A stretch of 64,000 nucleotides of DNA from an uncultured Flavobacteriaceae bacterium (GCA_947500385.1 CANMSA010000017.1:62001-126000), one strand, 5' to 3'; positions 52,698 to 63,103 are shown, counted from the stretch's first letter. Notes: generated by a model not told the origin, from the letters alone. Translations and numbers: made by a program.

Positions 52698-54290
52698 TTA
52701 TTTCAAGACAATTTCATAGACATCAAGACTACTCAGGACTAAATCATGCTCTTCTGAAGTGATGGTTAACCTCTCAAAAGGCTTCATAGGAAAAAAGATT
52801 TCTGTCAAGACCGTTTCGCCTGCATCGTAGAAGCTTTCTATGGAAGTTTTATCGAGAATTATGGTTCCAGATAAGGTGTTCTTGTCCGATTTTCGTGTGG
52901 CAGTGGTTATTTTATCCGCATATTTTTTGGAGAAATTATGGTTGATCAATTTTTTTCGATCTACAAAGAAGGCCTTTTTGAAGTCATCATAACCAAAAGA
53001 CAGGGTATCCCCTTCGTTGTTGGATAAAATAAACCTCAGTAATTTGTTTTCCCTCTTATCAATGGTGAAATCAATTTTAGCTCGGGCAAGGGTGTTTACA
53101 TCCAAACTCCAATGTTGGTTTTTTTCGATTTTGATTCGGTCATAGGAATGCCTCAGTTTCGTTTGGGCAGCAAGTTCCCTTATGGGCTTAGACAGGATTT
53201 GGTATCCGTTTTCATTTTTTACCAATGCCAATTCCCGAGGAATTGTCATCGTACTTCGCCATCCTTGAGTTGGCACTACTTTGGCATAATCCCAGTTCGA
53301 CATCCAGCCAATGAAGAGTTTTCTCCCATCGGATGAGGGGATATTGGACCAGGTAACCCCGGCATAGTTATCCCTACCGTAATCAATCCATAAGGCTTCT
53401 TCCTTTGTCAAGGAATTACTGAAAATGGAATCAAGTTTAAACGTCTTTCCATCAAAATCACCCACGAAATATTGTGTTCCCGAACCGCCGTTGGGAGCCC
53501 CTTCGTTTAAACTTTGCAACAGGACCCATTTTTTTTCTCCTATCCCTTTTACCGTCATGGGAAAAAAGTCGGGGCATTCCCAGATTCCACCATGGGCACC
53601 AACGCCCTTTCCAAACTCTGATAGAAATTTCCACTCTTTTAAATTGTTTGATTCAAAAAACAAGGTCTTATCATATGCGGACAGCACCATGAGCCACTTC
53701 TTGTATTCCGTACTCCAAAACATTTTGGGATCCCTGAAATCTCGAAGACCAGGATTGGCTATTACGGGGTTTTGCGAATATTTGGTCCAGGTATTTCCGT
53801 TATCCAACGAATATGCCAAACCCTGCGTCTGGTAATACAGAGTTTGCTCTTTTTCTCCCTTGGGATCGTGATAGGTGAACATAGCTACTATCGGTATTCG
53901 GCCATTTTCTCCAAAGCCCGATGTATTGGCCGAATCTACCACCGCGCTTCCCGAAAAAATATAGCCTTTTTCGTCGGGGTAGAGGGCAATCGGTTTTTCT
54001 GTCCACTTAATTAAGTCATCACTGACCGCATGTCCCCAATGCATGGGACCCCAAACATTTTTATCGGGATAATGTTGAAAAAAAAGATGATACAGGCCCT
54101 CATGGTAAAACATCCCATTAGGGTCGTTCATCCAGTTTTTTTGAGGGGTAAAATGAAAATTGGGCCGATACAGCAGTTCCTCTTGGTTTGAAGTTGGATG
54201 GTCTTTCGCTGCGTTGTCAGAAACATTTTTACAGCCAAGGAAAATAAGTAAAAGCACTAGTTGGAGAATTTTCTTTGCCATTGAATTCAT
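52698..54290 (-). CDS. GH32 fructan hydrolase (levanase/inulinase/fructosidase-like), lipoprotein
   Basis: 530 residues with a lipoprotein signal (lipobox FLGC, Cys20). The five-bladed propeller of GH32 is shown by WMNDPNG (nucleophile Asp56), FRDPKMFW (transition-state Asp) and WECPDFF (acid/base Glu), followed by a beta-sandwich. It retains the fructose at beta-linkages of levan, inulin or sucrose; the exact specificity needs biochemistry. Lipidation places it on a membrane, perhaps the cell surface. It is the last gene of the run HTCS, sugar porter, TonB receptor, GH32. Confidence 0.94.
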   Translation of the reverse strand: MNSMAKKILQLVLLLIFLGCKNVSDNAAKDHPTSNQEELLYRPNFHFTPQKNWMNDPNGMFYHEGLYHLFFQHYPDKNVWGPMHWGHAVSDDLIKWTEKPIALYPDEKGYIFSGSAVVDSANTSGFGENGRIPIVAMFTYHDPKGEKEQTLYYQTQGLAYSLDNGNTWTKYSQNPVIANPGLRDFRDPKMFWSTEYKKWLMVLSAYDKTLFFESNNLKEWKFLSEFGKGVGAHGGIWECPDFFPMTVKGIGEKKWVLLQSLNEGAPNGGSGTQYFVGDFDGKTFKLDSIFSNSLTKEEALWIDYGRDNYAGVTWSNIPSSDGRKLFIGWMSNWDYAKVVPTQGWRSTMTIPRELALVKNENGYQILSKPIRELAAQTKLRHSYDRIKIEKNQHWSLDVNTLARAKIDFTIDKRENKLLRFILSNNEGDTLSFGYDDFKKAFFVDRKKLINHNFSKKYADKITTATRKSDKNTLSGTIILDKTSIESFYDAGETVLTEIFFPMKPFERLTITSEEHDLVLSSLDVYEIVLK

Positions 54291-54368
54291 AGGGATTTGT
54301 CTTGGAAAAAGTAAACGTTAGATTCAAAAAGGATTGAAAGTGGGTATGGAAGGAGCCGTTTTAAATCA

Positions 54369-54393
54369 AAGGGTCGATGTAAAACCGACCCTT
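54369..54393 (-). other. intercistronic stem-loop
   Basis: AAGGGTCG (54369-54376) and CGACCCTT (54386-54393) form an exact 8-bp stem between the TonB receptor and GH32 genes. No T tract follows, so it may stabilise or partly attenuate the mRNA instead of ending it. Confidence 0.4.
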
Positions 54394-54426
54394 CGAAATA
54401 CTTAAACTAAACAAACTCAACTTAAA

Positions 54427-57051
54427 TTAAAAGTTATAAAATACGGAGAGGGATAAAGACCTGCCCGATACCGATCTGGCCCTGACGATATTTTGAATTC
54501 CTTCAGTGATACTGCCTTCTTCGGTCTCGGTGATACCCAAGGTGTCGAAAATATTGTTCCCTGCTACATTTATCTTGATGTTATCGGTAATCGCTAGTGT
54601 TACAAATCCGTTTACAATGGCGAAACCGGGCATGACCAAGTCATTATTATCTTGTGCGTACGCATCCGATTGCCCGATCAAGCTTAATCCCAACGAGTGT
54701 TTTGCTTTACTCCCAAAATTATAGGAAGGAATAATGTTGTATATAAAATCGGGTTGTCTTCTGGGAACATTACCGTCGTTATCCCCGGATTTCACCTTGG
54801 CATCCGTCCAGGTAATCGCGCCTCTAAGGTCAAAATTGTTGAAGGTAAATGCACCTTCCAGTTCAACTCCCATCGACTCATAGTCATTTTCGATGATACT
54901 ATTGGTACTGGCTTCAAATCCGCCTTCTTCCACAGTTTCCGCATAAAATCCGGTTACATATAATGCCCCATTTTTAAAGCCCCTTTTATAGCCGATTTCG
55001 GCTTGGTTCAAGAAGTCCAAGGCGTTGATCCTATCACTATCTAAATAGTCAATGTCCGTGTCGAATAGGATACGGTCCGCCTTAGCGGCACCGCCCCTAC
55101 TGTAGCGGGCAAACAATGCCTGTCTATCCTTAAATTTATAATTTGCACCAAGCGAATAGGAAACAAAATCGTACTCATAGTTAACAATGGTGGGGTTTGC
55201 ATTGTCAATGGCCGACACACTTTGCTCTGGCGCCGACAAGGTTCCATCATTGTTTACATCAAACGCTAGCTGGTTGGCCGAGGCAAAAGACCCATCTACA
55301 TTTCCCATATCATAGCGCAAACTGGCATCAACCGAGAATTTTTCCGATGCGTCTATAGAAAGATTAAAGAAGGGAGCCGATGTGTTGTATTGCACATCAT
55401 AGTTACGGGTACAGCAATTACCCCAAAATGGCACGCCATAGGCATACAGACCATTTTCGCTCAACAAATTGTTTGACGCATCCGAAACATTGATCAACCT
55501 CGCATTTGTGGGAGCCACCTCTTGCAGGTAGGAGTTCCATAACCAGGACATCGAAATGTTCTGTATAGACTTGAAGAACCCGAAAGTAAGACCGAAGTTT
55601 TCAAAAGACTTGGAAAGTTTAAAGTCATTCATGAAATTGTTCAAATTATTCAATTCGGTATCGAACATATGGATTCTGGTAACCAGGGTTCCCGCGCCCA
55701 CTTGAGAACCATCTGTTGCGAACGACAGGGAGGCCCCATCTCCAAAAGAGGATGCAATATCGGAAGCGGCTGCTACCTGCGCCGGAAAGGGGGAAACGAA
55801 TCGCCCCCGGTTAAACGAAAACCTACCGTTGTTTTGCAGTTTCCAACCAGATGGAAGATCGAAAGAGATTACGGCTCCAACCGATGTTGAAAGTGGCCGC
55901 ATACCATCTGCTACCTTAGATCTTCTTAATTCCCCATTCGCCCCTAGACCTAGATTGATGGGCAAAAAAGTGGTCTGTAAGGTATTTTGGGTTGCATCAT
56001 AATTCGGTGCATTGCCCCAGTCGGGATTGCTATTGGTGCCCGATACGGCAACTGGCATCGGCAAATACCCAATGGCCCGATCGTTTAAATATTTGGCATA
56101 CAGGCGCACATACCCTTTATCAAACTGTTTGGTAATATTGAACTTTAACTGCCCCCCGTTATTGGCCGTAAAATCGGCATCCCTAACGCCTTCTCCAACT
56201 CTATAAAAACCACCCAAATGGAAAAAAAGATCATCGGAAATCGGCGCTCCGTATTCAAAGTCCGTTCTGAAAGAACTGTAATCGAGCCCAAAAGTAGTTG
56301 CGAACGAACCGCCTTCGACGCTTCCGGTCTTGCTGATGAAGTTAATAATGCCCCCTGGCGAATTTGAGGATAAGGTTGACGCCGATCCCCCTCGTATCGC
56401 CTCGATCCGTTGTATGTTCGAATCGAATCTGGTAAAGATATCCGCTGTGGCAAATGCAATGTCACCGAATAACAAAATTGGCAATCCATCTTCCTGTAGC
56501 TGTAGGTATTTGGCCCCTCCCGCGGATACCGGTACTCCTCTGGCCGCAATTTGTGAATTTCCCTCACCACCCGAAGATTCGGATCTGATACCGGGAATGG
56601 TCCTGAAGATTTCTGCTGCAGATCTCGGGACCGACTGCGCGATTTTTTTGAAACCGACCGTCGTAACGGATACGCTGGACTCTAATTTTGACTTTGGATT
56701 TACGACACCGGTTACGATTACTTGATCCAATGACTCTGCATCCTCTACCAGAACGAAGTCAATCACAACCTCCTGCTGTTCCAGGGTAATTTCCCTACTT
56801 TCCTTGGTATAACCGATAAAGGAAGCCTGTAATACGTAGGTTCCGTTTTCGATTTGGGATATTTCATACTCCCCGTCGAAGTTGGTAATGGCGCCTTTTG
56901 CCAAACCCTCCAAAACTATGTTTGCTCCGATGATGGGACTCCCAAACCCATCGATCACTTTTCCTTTGATAGTCGATTGCGAATACGAAATCATCGAAAT
57001 TGCCATAAACAGTAAATGGGCAAAAACTTTTAGGCATCTAATTTTTTTCAT
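54427..57051 (-). CDS. TonB-dependent outer-membrane receptor (fructan locus)
   Basis: 874 residues with a Sec signal (MKKIRCLKVFAHLLFMAISM). Residues about 26-110 are a carboxypeptidase-regulatory-like domain (STIKGKVIDGFGSPIIGANI; GEYEISQIENGTYVLQASFIGY). The plug follows (SVPRSAAEIFRTIPGIRSES; EAIRGGSASTLSSNSPGGII), then a 22-strand-type barrel ending in Phe (SLSLSVFYNF). It should bind and import fructan oligosaccharides with TonB energy. It is shorter than typical SusC proteins and no SusD lies beside it, so it is better called a TonB-dependent receptor. The porter gene ends 30 bases before its start. Confidence 0.92.
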   Translation of the reverse strand: MKKIRCLKVFAHLLFMAISMISYSQSTIKGKVIDGFGSPIIGANIVLEGLAKGAITNFDGEYEISQIENGTYVLQASFIGYTKESREITLEQQEVVIDFVLVEDAESLDQVIVTGVVNPKSKLESSVSVTTVGFKKIAQSVPRSAAEIFRTIPGIRSESSGGEGNSQIAARGVPVSAGGAKYLQLQEDGLPILLFGDIAFATADIFTRFDSNIQRIEAIRGGSASTLSSNSPGGIINFISKTGSVEGGSFATTFGLDYSSFRTDFEYGAPISDDLFFHLGGFYRVGEGVRDADFTANNGGQLKFNITKQFDKGYVRLYAKYLNDRAIGYLPMPVAVSGTNSNPDWGNAPNYDATQNTLQTTFLPINLGLGANGELRRSKVADGMRPLSTSVGAVISFDLPSGWKLQNNGRFSFNRGRFVSPFPAQVAAASDIASSFGDGASLSFATDGSQVGAGTLVTRIHMFDTELNNLNNFMNDFKLSKSFENFGLTFGFFKSIQNISMSWLWNSYLQEVAPTNARLINVSDASNNLLSENGLYAYGVPFWGNCCTRNYDVQYNTSAPFFNLSIDASEKFSVDASLRYDMGNVDGSFASANQLAFDVNNDGTLSAPEQSVSAIDNANPTIVNYEYDFVSYSLGANYKFKDRQALFARYSRGGAAKADRILFDTDIDYLDSDRINALDFLNQAEIGYKRGFKNGALYVTGFYAETVEEGGFEASTNSIIENDYESMGVELEGAFTFNNFDLRGAITWTDAKVKSGDNDGNVPRRQPDFIYNIIPSYNFGSKAKHSLGLSLIGQSDAYAQDNNDLVMPGFAIVNGFVTLAITDNIKINVAGNNIFDTLGITETEEGSITEGIQNIVRARSVSGRSLSLSVFYNF

Positions 57052-57081
57052 TTTTCAGTTAGTTAATTGTTAATAATTGCA

Positions 57082-58431
57082 TTATAAATGTGAATCAATA
57101 TGTAAACCGATTCTTGGTTTTTTAGTGGGCCTTATATTTGAGTTTTCCAAAGAAATGCCTTTGGTTTCGGGCATTAGGAACCGTACGAAGCATAACTGTA
57201 GTAGCATCATGAATGCGAAGAAACCAAATACTGGTCCGGCCCCTAAGTTTGCAAACAGTAAAGGAATGAATGAGGGAATGACCGCCGCTAAAATCCAATG
57301 AACGGAACTGCCGAATGCCTGTCCCGAACCCCTAAGATGATTGGGGAAAATTTCGGAAATGAATACCCAAATAACCGACCCTTGACCAACGGCATGGGCT
57401 CCGATGAAAACAAAGAGAAAAATGGCTACTGTAGTTCCGTCCCAATGGTTGAAAAAAGCCGCGGAAACCAGGGACAGGGAAAAAATATAACCTATAGACC
57501 CTATATACATTAGTTGCTTTCTGCCAATGCGATCGATAAGGTGAATTCCCAATAGAGTGAAAATCAAATTGGCAATACCAATACCCATACTGCCGTACAA
57601 CGCGGCGCTTTGCCCCATTCCTGCTTCTTCCAAAATTCTTGGGGCATAATATAGGAAGGCATTGATTCCCGAAAATTGATTGAAAAAAGCAATGAGGAAA
57701 GCCAAGATCAATGGGAATCGGTACTTCTTCATGAAAATGTTTTCCTCGATCCCTATTCGATCCTTTTCCTTTTCAAGGTCGATGATCCATTGTTCGATGT
57801 TTTCGTCAGGGTTCGCGAGGCGCAATACTTCAATGGCCTCCATATAGTCAGACCTTAGGGACAGCCAGCGAGGACTTTTTGGAATCCCAAACACGAGCAG
57901 TATAAAAATAAAAGCGGGAATGGCTTCGATGCCCACCATCCAACGCCACGCATTCGCCCCAATCTGGCTCAACATATAGTTGGAAAAAAAAGCGATCAAA
58001 ATGCCAAGTACGATATTGAATTGGTATAGCCCCACCAGCCTGCCTCTGTTTTTGGCCGGGGCAATTTCAGAAATATAGGCGGGGGCCGCGATGGTGGAAG
58101 CACCTACACCCAGACCTCCGATAAACCGAAAGAAAGAAAACGTTACGGCATCGTTTGCGAAGGAAGATCCGAGGGCAGAGAGGGTAAACAATATCCCAAT
58201 ACCGATTAGGGTATTTTTACGTCCAAACCTATTGGTAGGTATGCCTCCGAGCAAGGCGCCCATTAAAGTACCCCATAAGGCCATTCCCATTACCACCAAG
58301 CCATGGAATACATCGGAAGAACTCCATAGTAATTGGAGCGTTTTGTCCGCTCCGGAAATCACGACGGTATCAAATCCAAAAAGGAAACCGGAAAAAGCTG
58401 CGATCAACGACCACCTCCAAATTTTAGACAT
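57082..58431 (-). CDS. MFS sugar porter (probable fructose transporter)
   Basis: 449 residues with twelve hydrophobic segments. Sugar-porter signatures are present: NRFGRKNTLIG, FFRFIGGLGVGAST, GIPKSPRWLSLR, the QFSGINAFLYYAP helix, IDRIGRKQLMYIG and MPETKGISLE. It probably imports monosaccharide released by the GH32 enzyme across the inner membrane by proton symport; fructose is inferred from the neighbours. It is the first gene after the regulator, with a 449-base gap that contains a candidate operator. Confidence 0.9.
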   Translation of the reverse strand: MSKIWRWSLIAAFSGFLFGFDTVVISGADKTLQLLWSSSDVFHGLVVMGMALWGTLMGALLGGIPTNRFGRKNTLIGIGILFTLSALGSSFANDAVTFSFFRFIGGLGVGASTIAAPAYISEIAPAKNRGRLVGLYQFNIVLGILIAFFSNYMLSQIGANAWRWMVGIEAIPAFIFILLVFGIPKSPRWLSLRSDYMEAIEVLRLANPDENIEQWIIDLEKEKDRIGIEENIFMKKYRFPLILAFLIAFFNQFSGINAFLYYAPRILEEAGMGQSAALYGSMGIGIANLIFTLLGIHLIDRIGRKQLMYIGSIGYIFSLSLVSAAFFNHWDGTTVAIFLFVFIGAHAVGQGSVIWVFISEIFPNHLRGSGQAFGSSVHWILAAVIPSFIPLLFANLGAGPVFGFFAFMMLLQLCFVRFLMPETKGISLENSNIRPTKKPRIGLHIDSHL

Positions 58432-58462
58432 ATAAGAATGGTTTAAAACTATCGCTAAACTA

Positions 58463-58489
58463 TTGGTTACATGCAGTACATTTGGTTAC
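58463..58489 (-). promoter_or_regulatory. candidate HTCS operator: direct repeat
   Basis: TTGGTTAC occurs at 58463-58470 and again at 58482-58489, 19 bases apart and 32 bases before the porter start (on the minus strand: GTAACCAA twice). AraC-type output domains usually bind such spaced direct repeats. Binding by the adjacent sensor is inferred. Confidence 0.45.
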
Positions 58490-58880
58490 GAATGTTTCGA
58501 TTTACAGCAGTTATGTAAGGTAGTATGAGATTTTTAAGTAATATTCTGTTAATCAGATAAATACATTTTTATGATGATGTATTGCCACAATGGTTTAGCA
58601 CTTTTATGACCTGTTTGTTCAAATTTGATACATGGGCCAAAGGATACATGGACCTATCAATAAGTAGCTTATGCAAACCAGCCGATTTGAATGGAAAGTA
58701 TTTGGAAGATGCACCTCTTTAATAGCAATTTTAATGAGACCTAATCGTCGAAAAAAACCTTAAAAACAAAGTACTGGATAGGAAATGGCCATTAAGGGTA
58801 CAAAAGCTATTATACTAGATAGCAACAAGAGGGTCGTATCACTTATTAGTAGTCAAAATAGGGTAGAGGATGTTGGATTA
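58490..58880. other. intergenic region between porter and sensor
   Basis: About 390 bases without a gene. It probably holds the porter-receptor-GH32 promoter. No terminator of the sensor gene is clear. Confidence 0.4.
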
Positions 58881-61637
58881 TTAGGAGATTGTCGCGTTCC
58901 TGCATCCCATAGGAGTAATCCCGTATTTGTTTTTAAACGTTCTAGAAAAGTAATTGGAAGAAGCAAAGCCGCTGCTATAGGCAACTTCAGAAATACTTAA
59001 ATCGGTGTTTTCCAACAAAAACCTGCTTTTTTCCAATTTTATATTGTTGACATAGTCAATGACACTGACCCCCATGATTGCCTTCACCTTTCTATAGAGT
59101 TGTACTCTTGAGATGTTCATTTGATCGGCAAGTACTTCGATCGAAAAATCCGAATTATCAAAATTCTCCTTAATAATGGTGTTCAATTTGTTGATGAACC
59201 GGTGCTCCAGGTCATCTGCAGAAGCATTTTGCGCTATTTTATGGAGATTATTTAGGTAATAGAATCTTAATTTCTCCCGATTGAACATCAACGATTTAAT
59301 TGAATGTAATAGGATCGTATAACTAAAAGGTTTGGTAATAAACAGGTCTGTGCCCGAGGCAAGTCCTTTAACGTACGAATCTTGATCCGACAAGGCGGTC
59401 AGGATAATAATAGGAATATGAGAGGTTCTGAGATCATTTTTTAGAATTTCGCATAGCTCAAAACCATTTTGATCGGGAAGGTTAATATCGCAGATGACAA
59501 CATCCGGTATGATGTCGAACGCGATTTCTAAGGCATTGGTACCATCGGAAAGGTGCATATCGTAGTCATGCATCAATTTATTATGAAGGAAAAGGGATAG
59601 GTCCTTATTGTCCTCTACACATAGTACCGTATATTTTTCTTCATGTTCCTCCTTTTTTTGAACCAAATAACTATCATCTACATATTCTGATTCAAAATCT
59701 ACAATTCCCGTGTCCACTATATCTTTTTCGATAACAATGGCGTCCTCCGGTAAATGTGAGCTGCCCTTTTTAAGCGTTACTTTTACTTCCGTTCCCTGAA
59801 AAGAGGCCAGGGTAATCGTGCCGCCGTGGAGTTCAACAAAATTTTTGCTTAAATGAAGGCCGATGCCAGAGCTGCTCTTTTGATTGTTAGACCCTTGATA
59901 AAAAGCTTGGAATACACGCTTTATTTCAGATTTCGGAATGCCTATTCCGGTATCTCTAAAGTGTATTGAAACTTCATCGGTGGTTTTGGTCGTGTCTATT
60001 ATGATCGTTATTTTTCCGTTATCGGGTGTGAATTTAAAAGCGTTCGATAGTAAATTATAAAAAACCTTGTCCATTAAATCCCGGTCCAGATAAAGTGCTG
60101 TTTGTTTGTTCTCGCACTCCAAGTTGAAACTGATGCTTCTTTTTTTAGCTTCCTGTTCAAAGTCGTTGAACATGCGTCGGATGAATGTATAAACGTTTGT
60201 TTTTGATGCTTTGAGTTTTAATCGCCTGTTCTCCATTTTTCGGAAATCCAGTAATTGATTTATCAACCTGAGCAATCTATTCGAGTTGTTGTAAATCAAT
60301 TCTATCTCGGTCATTAACCTGTAGCCTTTCTTCTGAGCGATATCCCTAAGGGATTCTACAGAACTCATAATCAAGGTTAGAGGTGTTTTAAATTCATGGG
60401 AAACCCCCGTAAAGAAGTTCAATTTTGCCTCGTTACTTCTTTTGACTTCTTCCGCGATCTTTTGAATCTGGTTACGTTGAACGGTAATTTTCTTGTTGGT
60501 GATCACCAGCTGTCTATTTTTTTTACGAATGGTAAAAACGGAATAGATACTATACACCATGAGACTTAAAATAATGGCAAGAAGCCCCATTGTTAATTTC
60601 AACATATTGTTTTGGGCGTAATACAATTCTTCTTGTTCATTTATGGCGGCCAATTGAATCTCTATTTCATTTTGCTGGTCGTTTATTTTATCTATTTGGT
60701 TTTTCATAATGTCGGCATTCAACTTATCGATTACCGTCGTGGTCAGAATATTGTTTTTAGGGATCCTTTCCTTTTTCAATAATTTGATAGCCAATTCAAT
60801 AACTTCATTGCCACCTGTGGGATACAATATGGTCGCGTCCAATATTCCATCCTGTACCAGTTGAATTCCTCCGTCAGGGCCGTTTAAGCCATCTACCCCA
60901 ATGAACTTTATCGATTTCTCAAGGCCTTTTTCCTTCGCTATCTGCCACGCCTGTAATGCCAAGGCATCGTTTGATGCATACACATAATCTATCTCGGACC
61001 TTTTAATGGCTTCCAAATAGGATGAAAATACTTGTTTGGGTACTCCTTCGTTGGTTTCGTTGACCGTACCCAAAAGGTTCAATCTGGATTCCTGATTTAC
61101 AATTTGATTAAACCCGATACTTCGCTCCATGACAGAGGATGAATTATCACGACCTCTTATTTCGATAATATTTACGGCACCTTTCTCGGTTGAAGCAATA
61201 TACTTTCCGGCATTTCGACCGACTTCCAGGTTATCGGCCCCGATATAGGCCGAAAATTTTTCGGATGCAATCTTTCTATCGATCAAAATTACGGGAATGC
61301 CTTTTTCATATGCCTTTGCAATTACGGGTTCCATTCCACTTTGTTCTATAGGCGAGACTATGATCACATCGGTTCCGTCATCCAGCATCTTTTCGATATG
61401 CTCCTTTTGTTTTTCCAAGTCTCTGTCCGCTTCGTGGATTACTAGGTCGATTTCGGGATGAAGAGAAGCCTGTAGTTTGATCGAACGGTTCATTGATCTA
61501 CGCCATTCATGATCGCTAATGCACTGCGAAAACCCAATCTTTATCTTATTTTCATTGTCTACGCTAGAACAAGAAGTCAGGAGAAGACCCAACAGTATGA
61601 TGTAGATATAAAGTATGCGTTGTATGTTCATAACCAT
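58881..61637 (-). CDS. hybrid two-component sensor with periplasmic sugar-binding domain and AraC output
   Basis: 918 residues. After a lipoprotein-like hydrophobic start (ILYIYIILLGLLLTSCSS) comes a periplasmic-binding (ribose-binding-like) domain (about 30-310; KIKIGFSQCISDHEW; YVYASNDALALQAWQIA). A coiled coil, one membrane helix (LLAIILSLMVYSIYSVF, about 350), a HisKA domain with phospho-His in VSHEFKTP, an HATPase (VFYNLLSNAFKFTP; GIGIPKSEI; SSGIGLHLSK), a receiver with phospho-Asp in VICDINLPDQNG, and an AraC HTH (IDYVNNIKLEKSRFLLENTD; SYFSRTFKN-like) follow. Layout matches the fructose-responsive BT1754 type of Bacteroides thetaiotaomicron. It is expected to sense fructose and activate the neighbouring genes. 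Confidence 0.93.
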   Translation of the reverse strand: MVMNIQRILYIYIILLGLLLTSCSSVDNENKIKIGFSQCISDHEWRRSMNRSIKLQASLHPEIDLVIHEADRDLEKQKEHIEKMLDDGTDVIIVSPIEQSGMEPVIAKAYEKGIPVILIDRKIASEKFSAYIGADNLEVGRNAGKYIASTEKGAVNIIEIRGRDNSSSVMERSIGFNQIVNQESRLNLLGTVNETNEGVPKQVFSSYLEAIKRSEIDYVYASNDALALQAWQIAKEKGLEKSIKFIGVDGLNGPDGGIQLVQDGILDATILYPTGGNEVIELAIKLLKKERIPKNNILTTTVIDKLNADIMKNQIDKINDQQNEIEIQLAAINEQEELYYAQNNMLKLTMGLLAIILSLMVYSIYSVFTIRKKNRQLVITNKKITVQRNQIQKIAEEVKRSNEAKLNFFTGVSHEFKTPLTLIMSSVESLRDIAQKKGYRLMTEIELIYNNSNRLLRLINQLLDFRKMENRRLKLKASKTNVYTFIRRMFNDFEQEAKKRSISFNLECENKQTALYLDRDLMDKVFYNLLSNAFKFTPDNGKITIIIDTTKTTDEVSIHFRDTGIGIPKSEIKRVFQAFYQGSNNQKSSSGIGLHLSKNFVELHGGTITLASFQGTEVKVTLKKGSSHLPEDAIVIEKDIVDTGIVDFESEYVDDSYLVQKKEEHEEKYTVLCVEDNKDLSLFLHNKLMHDYDMHLSDGTNALEIAFDIIPDVVICDINLPDQNGFELCEILKNDLRTSHIPIIILTALSDQDSYVKGLASGTDLFITKPFSYTILLHSIKSLMFNREKLRFYYLNNLHKIAQNASADDLEHRFINKLNTIIKENFDNSDFSIEVLADQMNISRVQLYRKVKAIMGVSVIDYVNNIKLEKSRFLLENTDLSISEVAYSSGFASSNYFSRTFKNKYGITPMGCRNATIS

Positions 61638-62237
61638 TGCTTTATGTAAACTTAGTAAAATAGAAACAACCCTCTTTGAGGTTTTGGGAATTACAAGTTA
61701 AGATTTTTAAATATTGCGGTAAAGTCGTAAAACTAGCTTTAGTTTTCAGCCCGAACGCCTTACCATCTTCGTAAAAAGGGGTATTTTATAGAGGGAATCC
61801 TAAGAATAAAAGGGAAGATCTAGCTTTTGGCAGTGGTTTAAGTTTTATTACGGGTTATATAATTTTTCCAAGTGAATACGTATAAGAAAATTTTGAGCCT
61901 TTGGCACTATCGGTGAACAGGCTTGCAATACCGCTAAAACAACAAGCGCTTTCCCAAAATTCCTGATCATTTTTCGATTAAATACAGCCCTGAACCGGGC
62001 CGGTGTTTCATACACTTGTCGGAAAAATTTGGAAATCCCCTTATTCGAATAAGAAATTGCCAATAAAAAAATGGTCGAATCACATAAGGTCGAAAAACTG
62101 GCACGACCCTTTCTTCGCGATACGCAATGGGATGCTTGCCCAAAACACCAATAACTGAAATCATTGCTGCAATAAGTACAACTCCTTAACTGCTATTGCG
62201 AGATACATTTGAACCATGTAATCTAAAAAAGAACGTA
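61638..62237. other. 600-base intergenic region
   Basis: Lies between the divergent sensor and isochorismatase-like genes. Apart from a possible AraC remnant on the minus strand (61848-62164) nothing is recognised. Confidence 0.4.
61848..62164 (-). pseudogene. possible AraC-type HTH remnant
   Basis: Two overlapping minus-strand frames give pieces reminiscent of an AraC second helix-turn-helix and its following helix: GFPNFSDK in one frame and SKFFRQVYETPARFR in another. They would join with a frameshift. No intact gene is present. The match is weak and from memory. Confidence 0.25.
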
Positions 62238-62927
62238 ATGAGAAAAATACTCTTTGTAAGTGCCGCTTTGTTTTCTTTGAGCCTTGTATTTTATTCTTTC
62301 AGTACAACCGCCACTAATACCGGCAACGCGTTTACCGAAAAATTATCTCCCGACAATTCGATCTTTGTAATGGTCGATTTTTTAACTGGCTTTGATCCCG
62401 GTCTCAGGACCATAGAAAAAAGCACTTTTGTCAACAATGCCACCGCCTTGGCGAAACTTACCGAAATATTTGATATGCCAACCATTGTGCTTGGGGAAGA
62501 AGGCGGATTTAGAGGTAATTTCTATCCCTTGGTAAAAGAACACTTAAGCAAGGGCATCCGGGTTGAACGGCATACACCAAGTGCGTGGGACGAACCAAAA
62601 TTTCAAGAGGAAATCAAAAGAATCGGCAAAAAGAAAATCATCTTGGGCGGAATTTCCCTGGATATATGCACCCAACTATTGACCTTGGATTTACTACGGA
62701 ACGGATACCAGGTCTATGTGGTGGTCGATGCTTCGGGAAGCGATCAAAAATTGGTCGAACATGCCGCCATGTTACGAATGACACAAGCGGGCGCCACGAT
62801 GGTCTCATGGGGTACCCTGGCTTCTGAACTAATGGGAGACTGGAAAACGCCTGAGGGCGAGGCCATCGGGAAACTCTATCAAGAACACAGCGCTTGGGGC
62901 GGCTTTTACCAAGCCTACAAAGATTAA
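62238..62927 (+). CDS. exported isochorismatase-family (cysteine) hydrolase
   Basis: 229 residues from the ATG at 62238 (MRKILFVSAALFSLSLVFYSFS), a Sec signal; the upstream open frame from 62196 would bury it. The isochorismatase fold shows VMVDFLTGFDPG (Asp), KKIILGGISLDICTQLL (Lys and nucleophile Cys) and GYQVYVVVDASGS. Members hydrolyse amides such as nicotinamide, or isochorismate; export is unusual. It is followed by DoxX-like and SnoaL-like genes on the same strand, which often accompany such hydrolases in stress or xenobiotic clusters. Confidence 0.82.
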   Translation: MRKILFVSAALFSLSLVFYSFSTTATNTGNAFTEKLSPDNSIFVMVDFLTGFDPGLRTIEKSTFVNNATALAKLTEIFDMPTIVLGEEGGFRGNFYPLVKEHLSKGIRVERHTPSAWDEPKFQEEIKRIGKKKIILGGISLDICTQLLTLDLLRNGYQVYVVVDASGSDQKLVEHAAMLRMTQAGATMVSWGTLASELMGDWKTPEGEAIGKLYQEHSAWGGFYQAYKD

Positions 62928-63103
62928 TCCAAGGGCCCTTATGGCAATAGCACCTCGGTTAAGCAATAGAACCTTTTGGTTTTCTACGATGCCGTTTACA
63001 GCGCTTTACCGTAATGCCGTGCTAGGTGAATGCAAGGGATAAGAAGAGGAATAAATTCCTCTTTTCAGGGCCTTTCGAACATACAACCTCTAAAATTCAA
63101 ACA

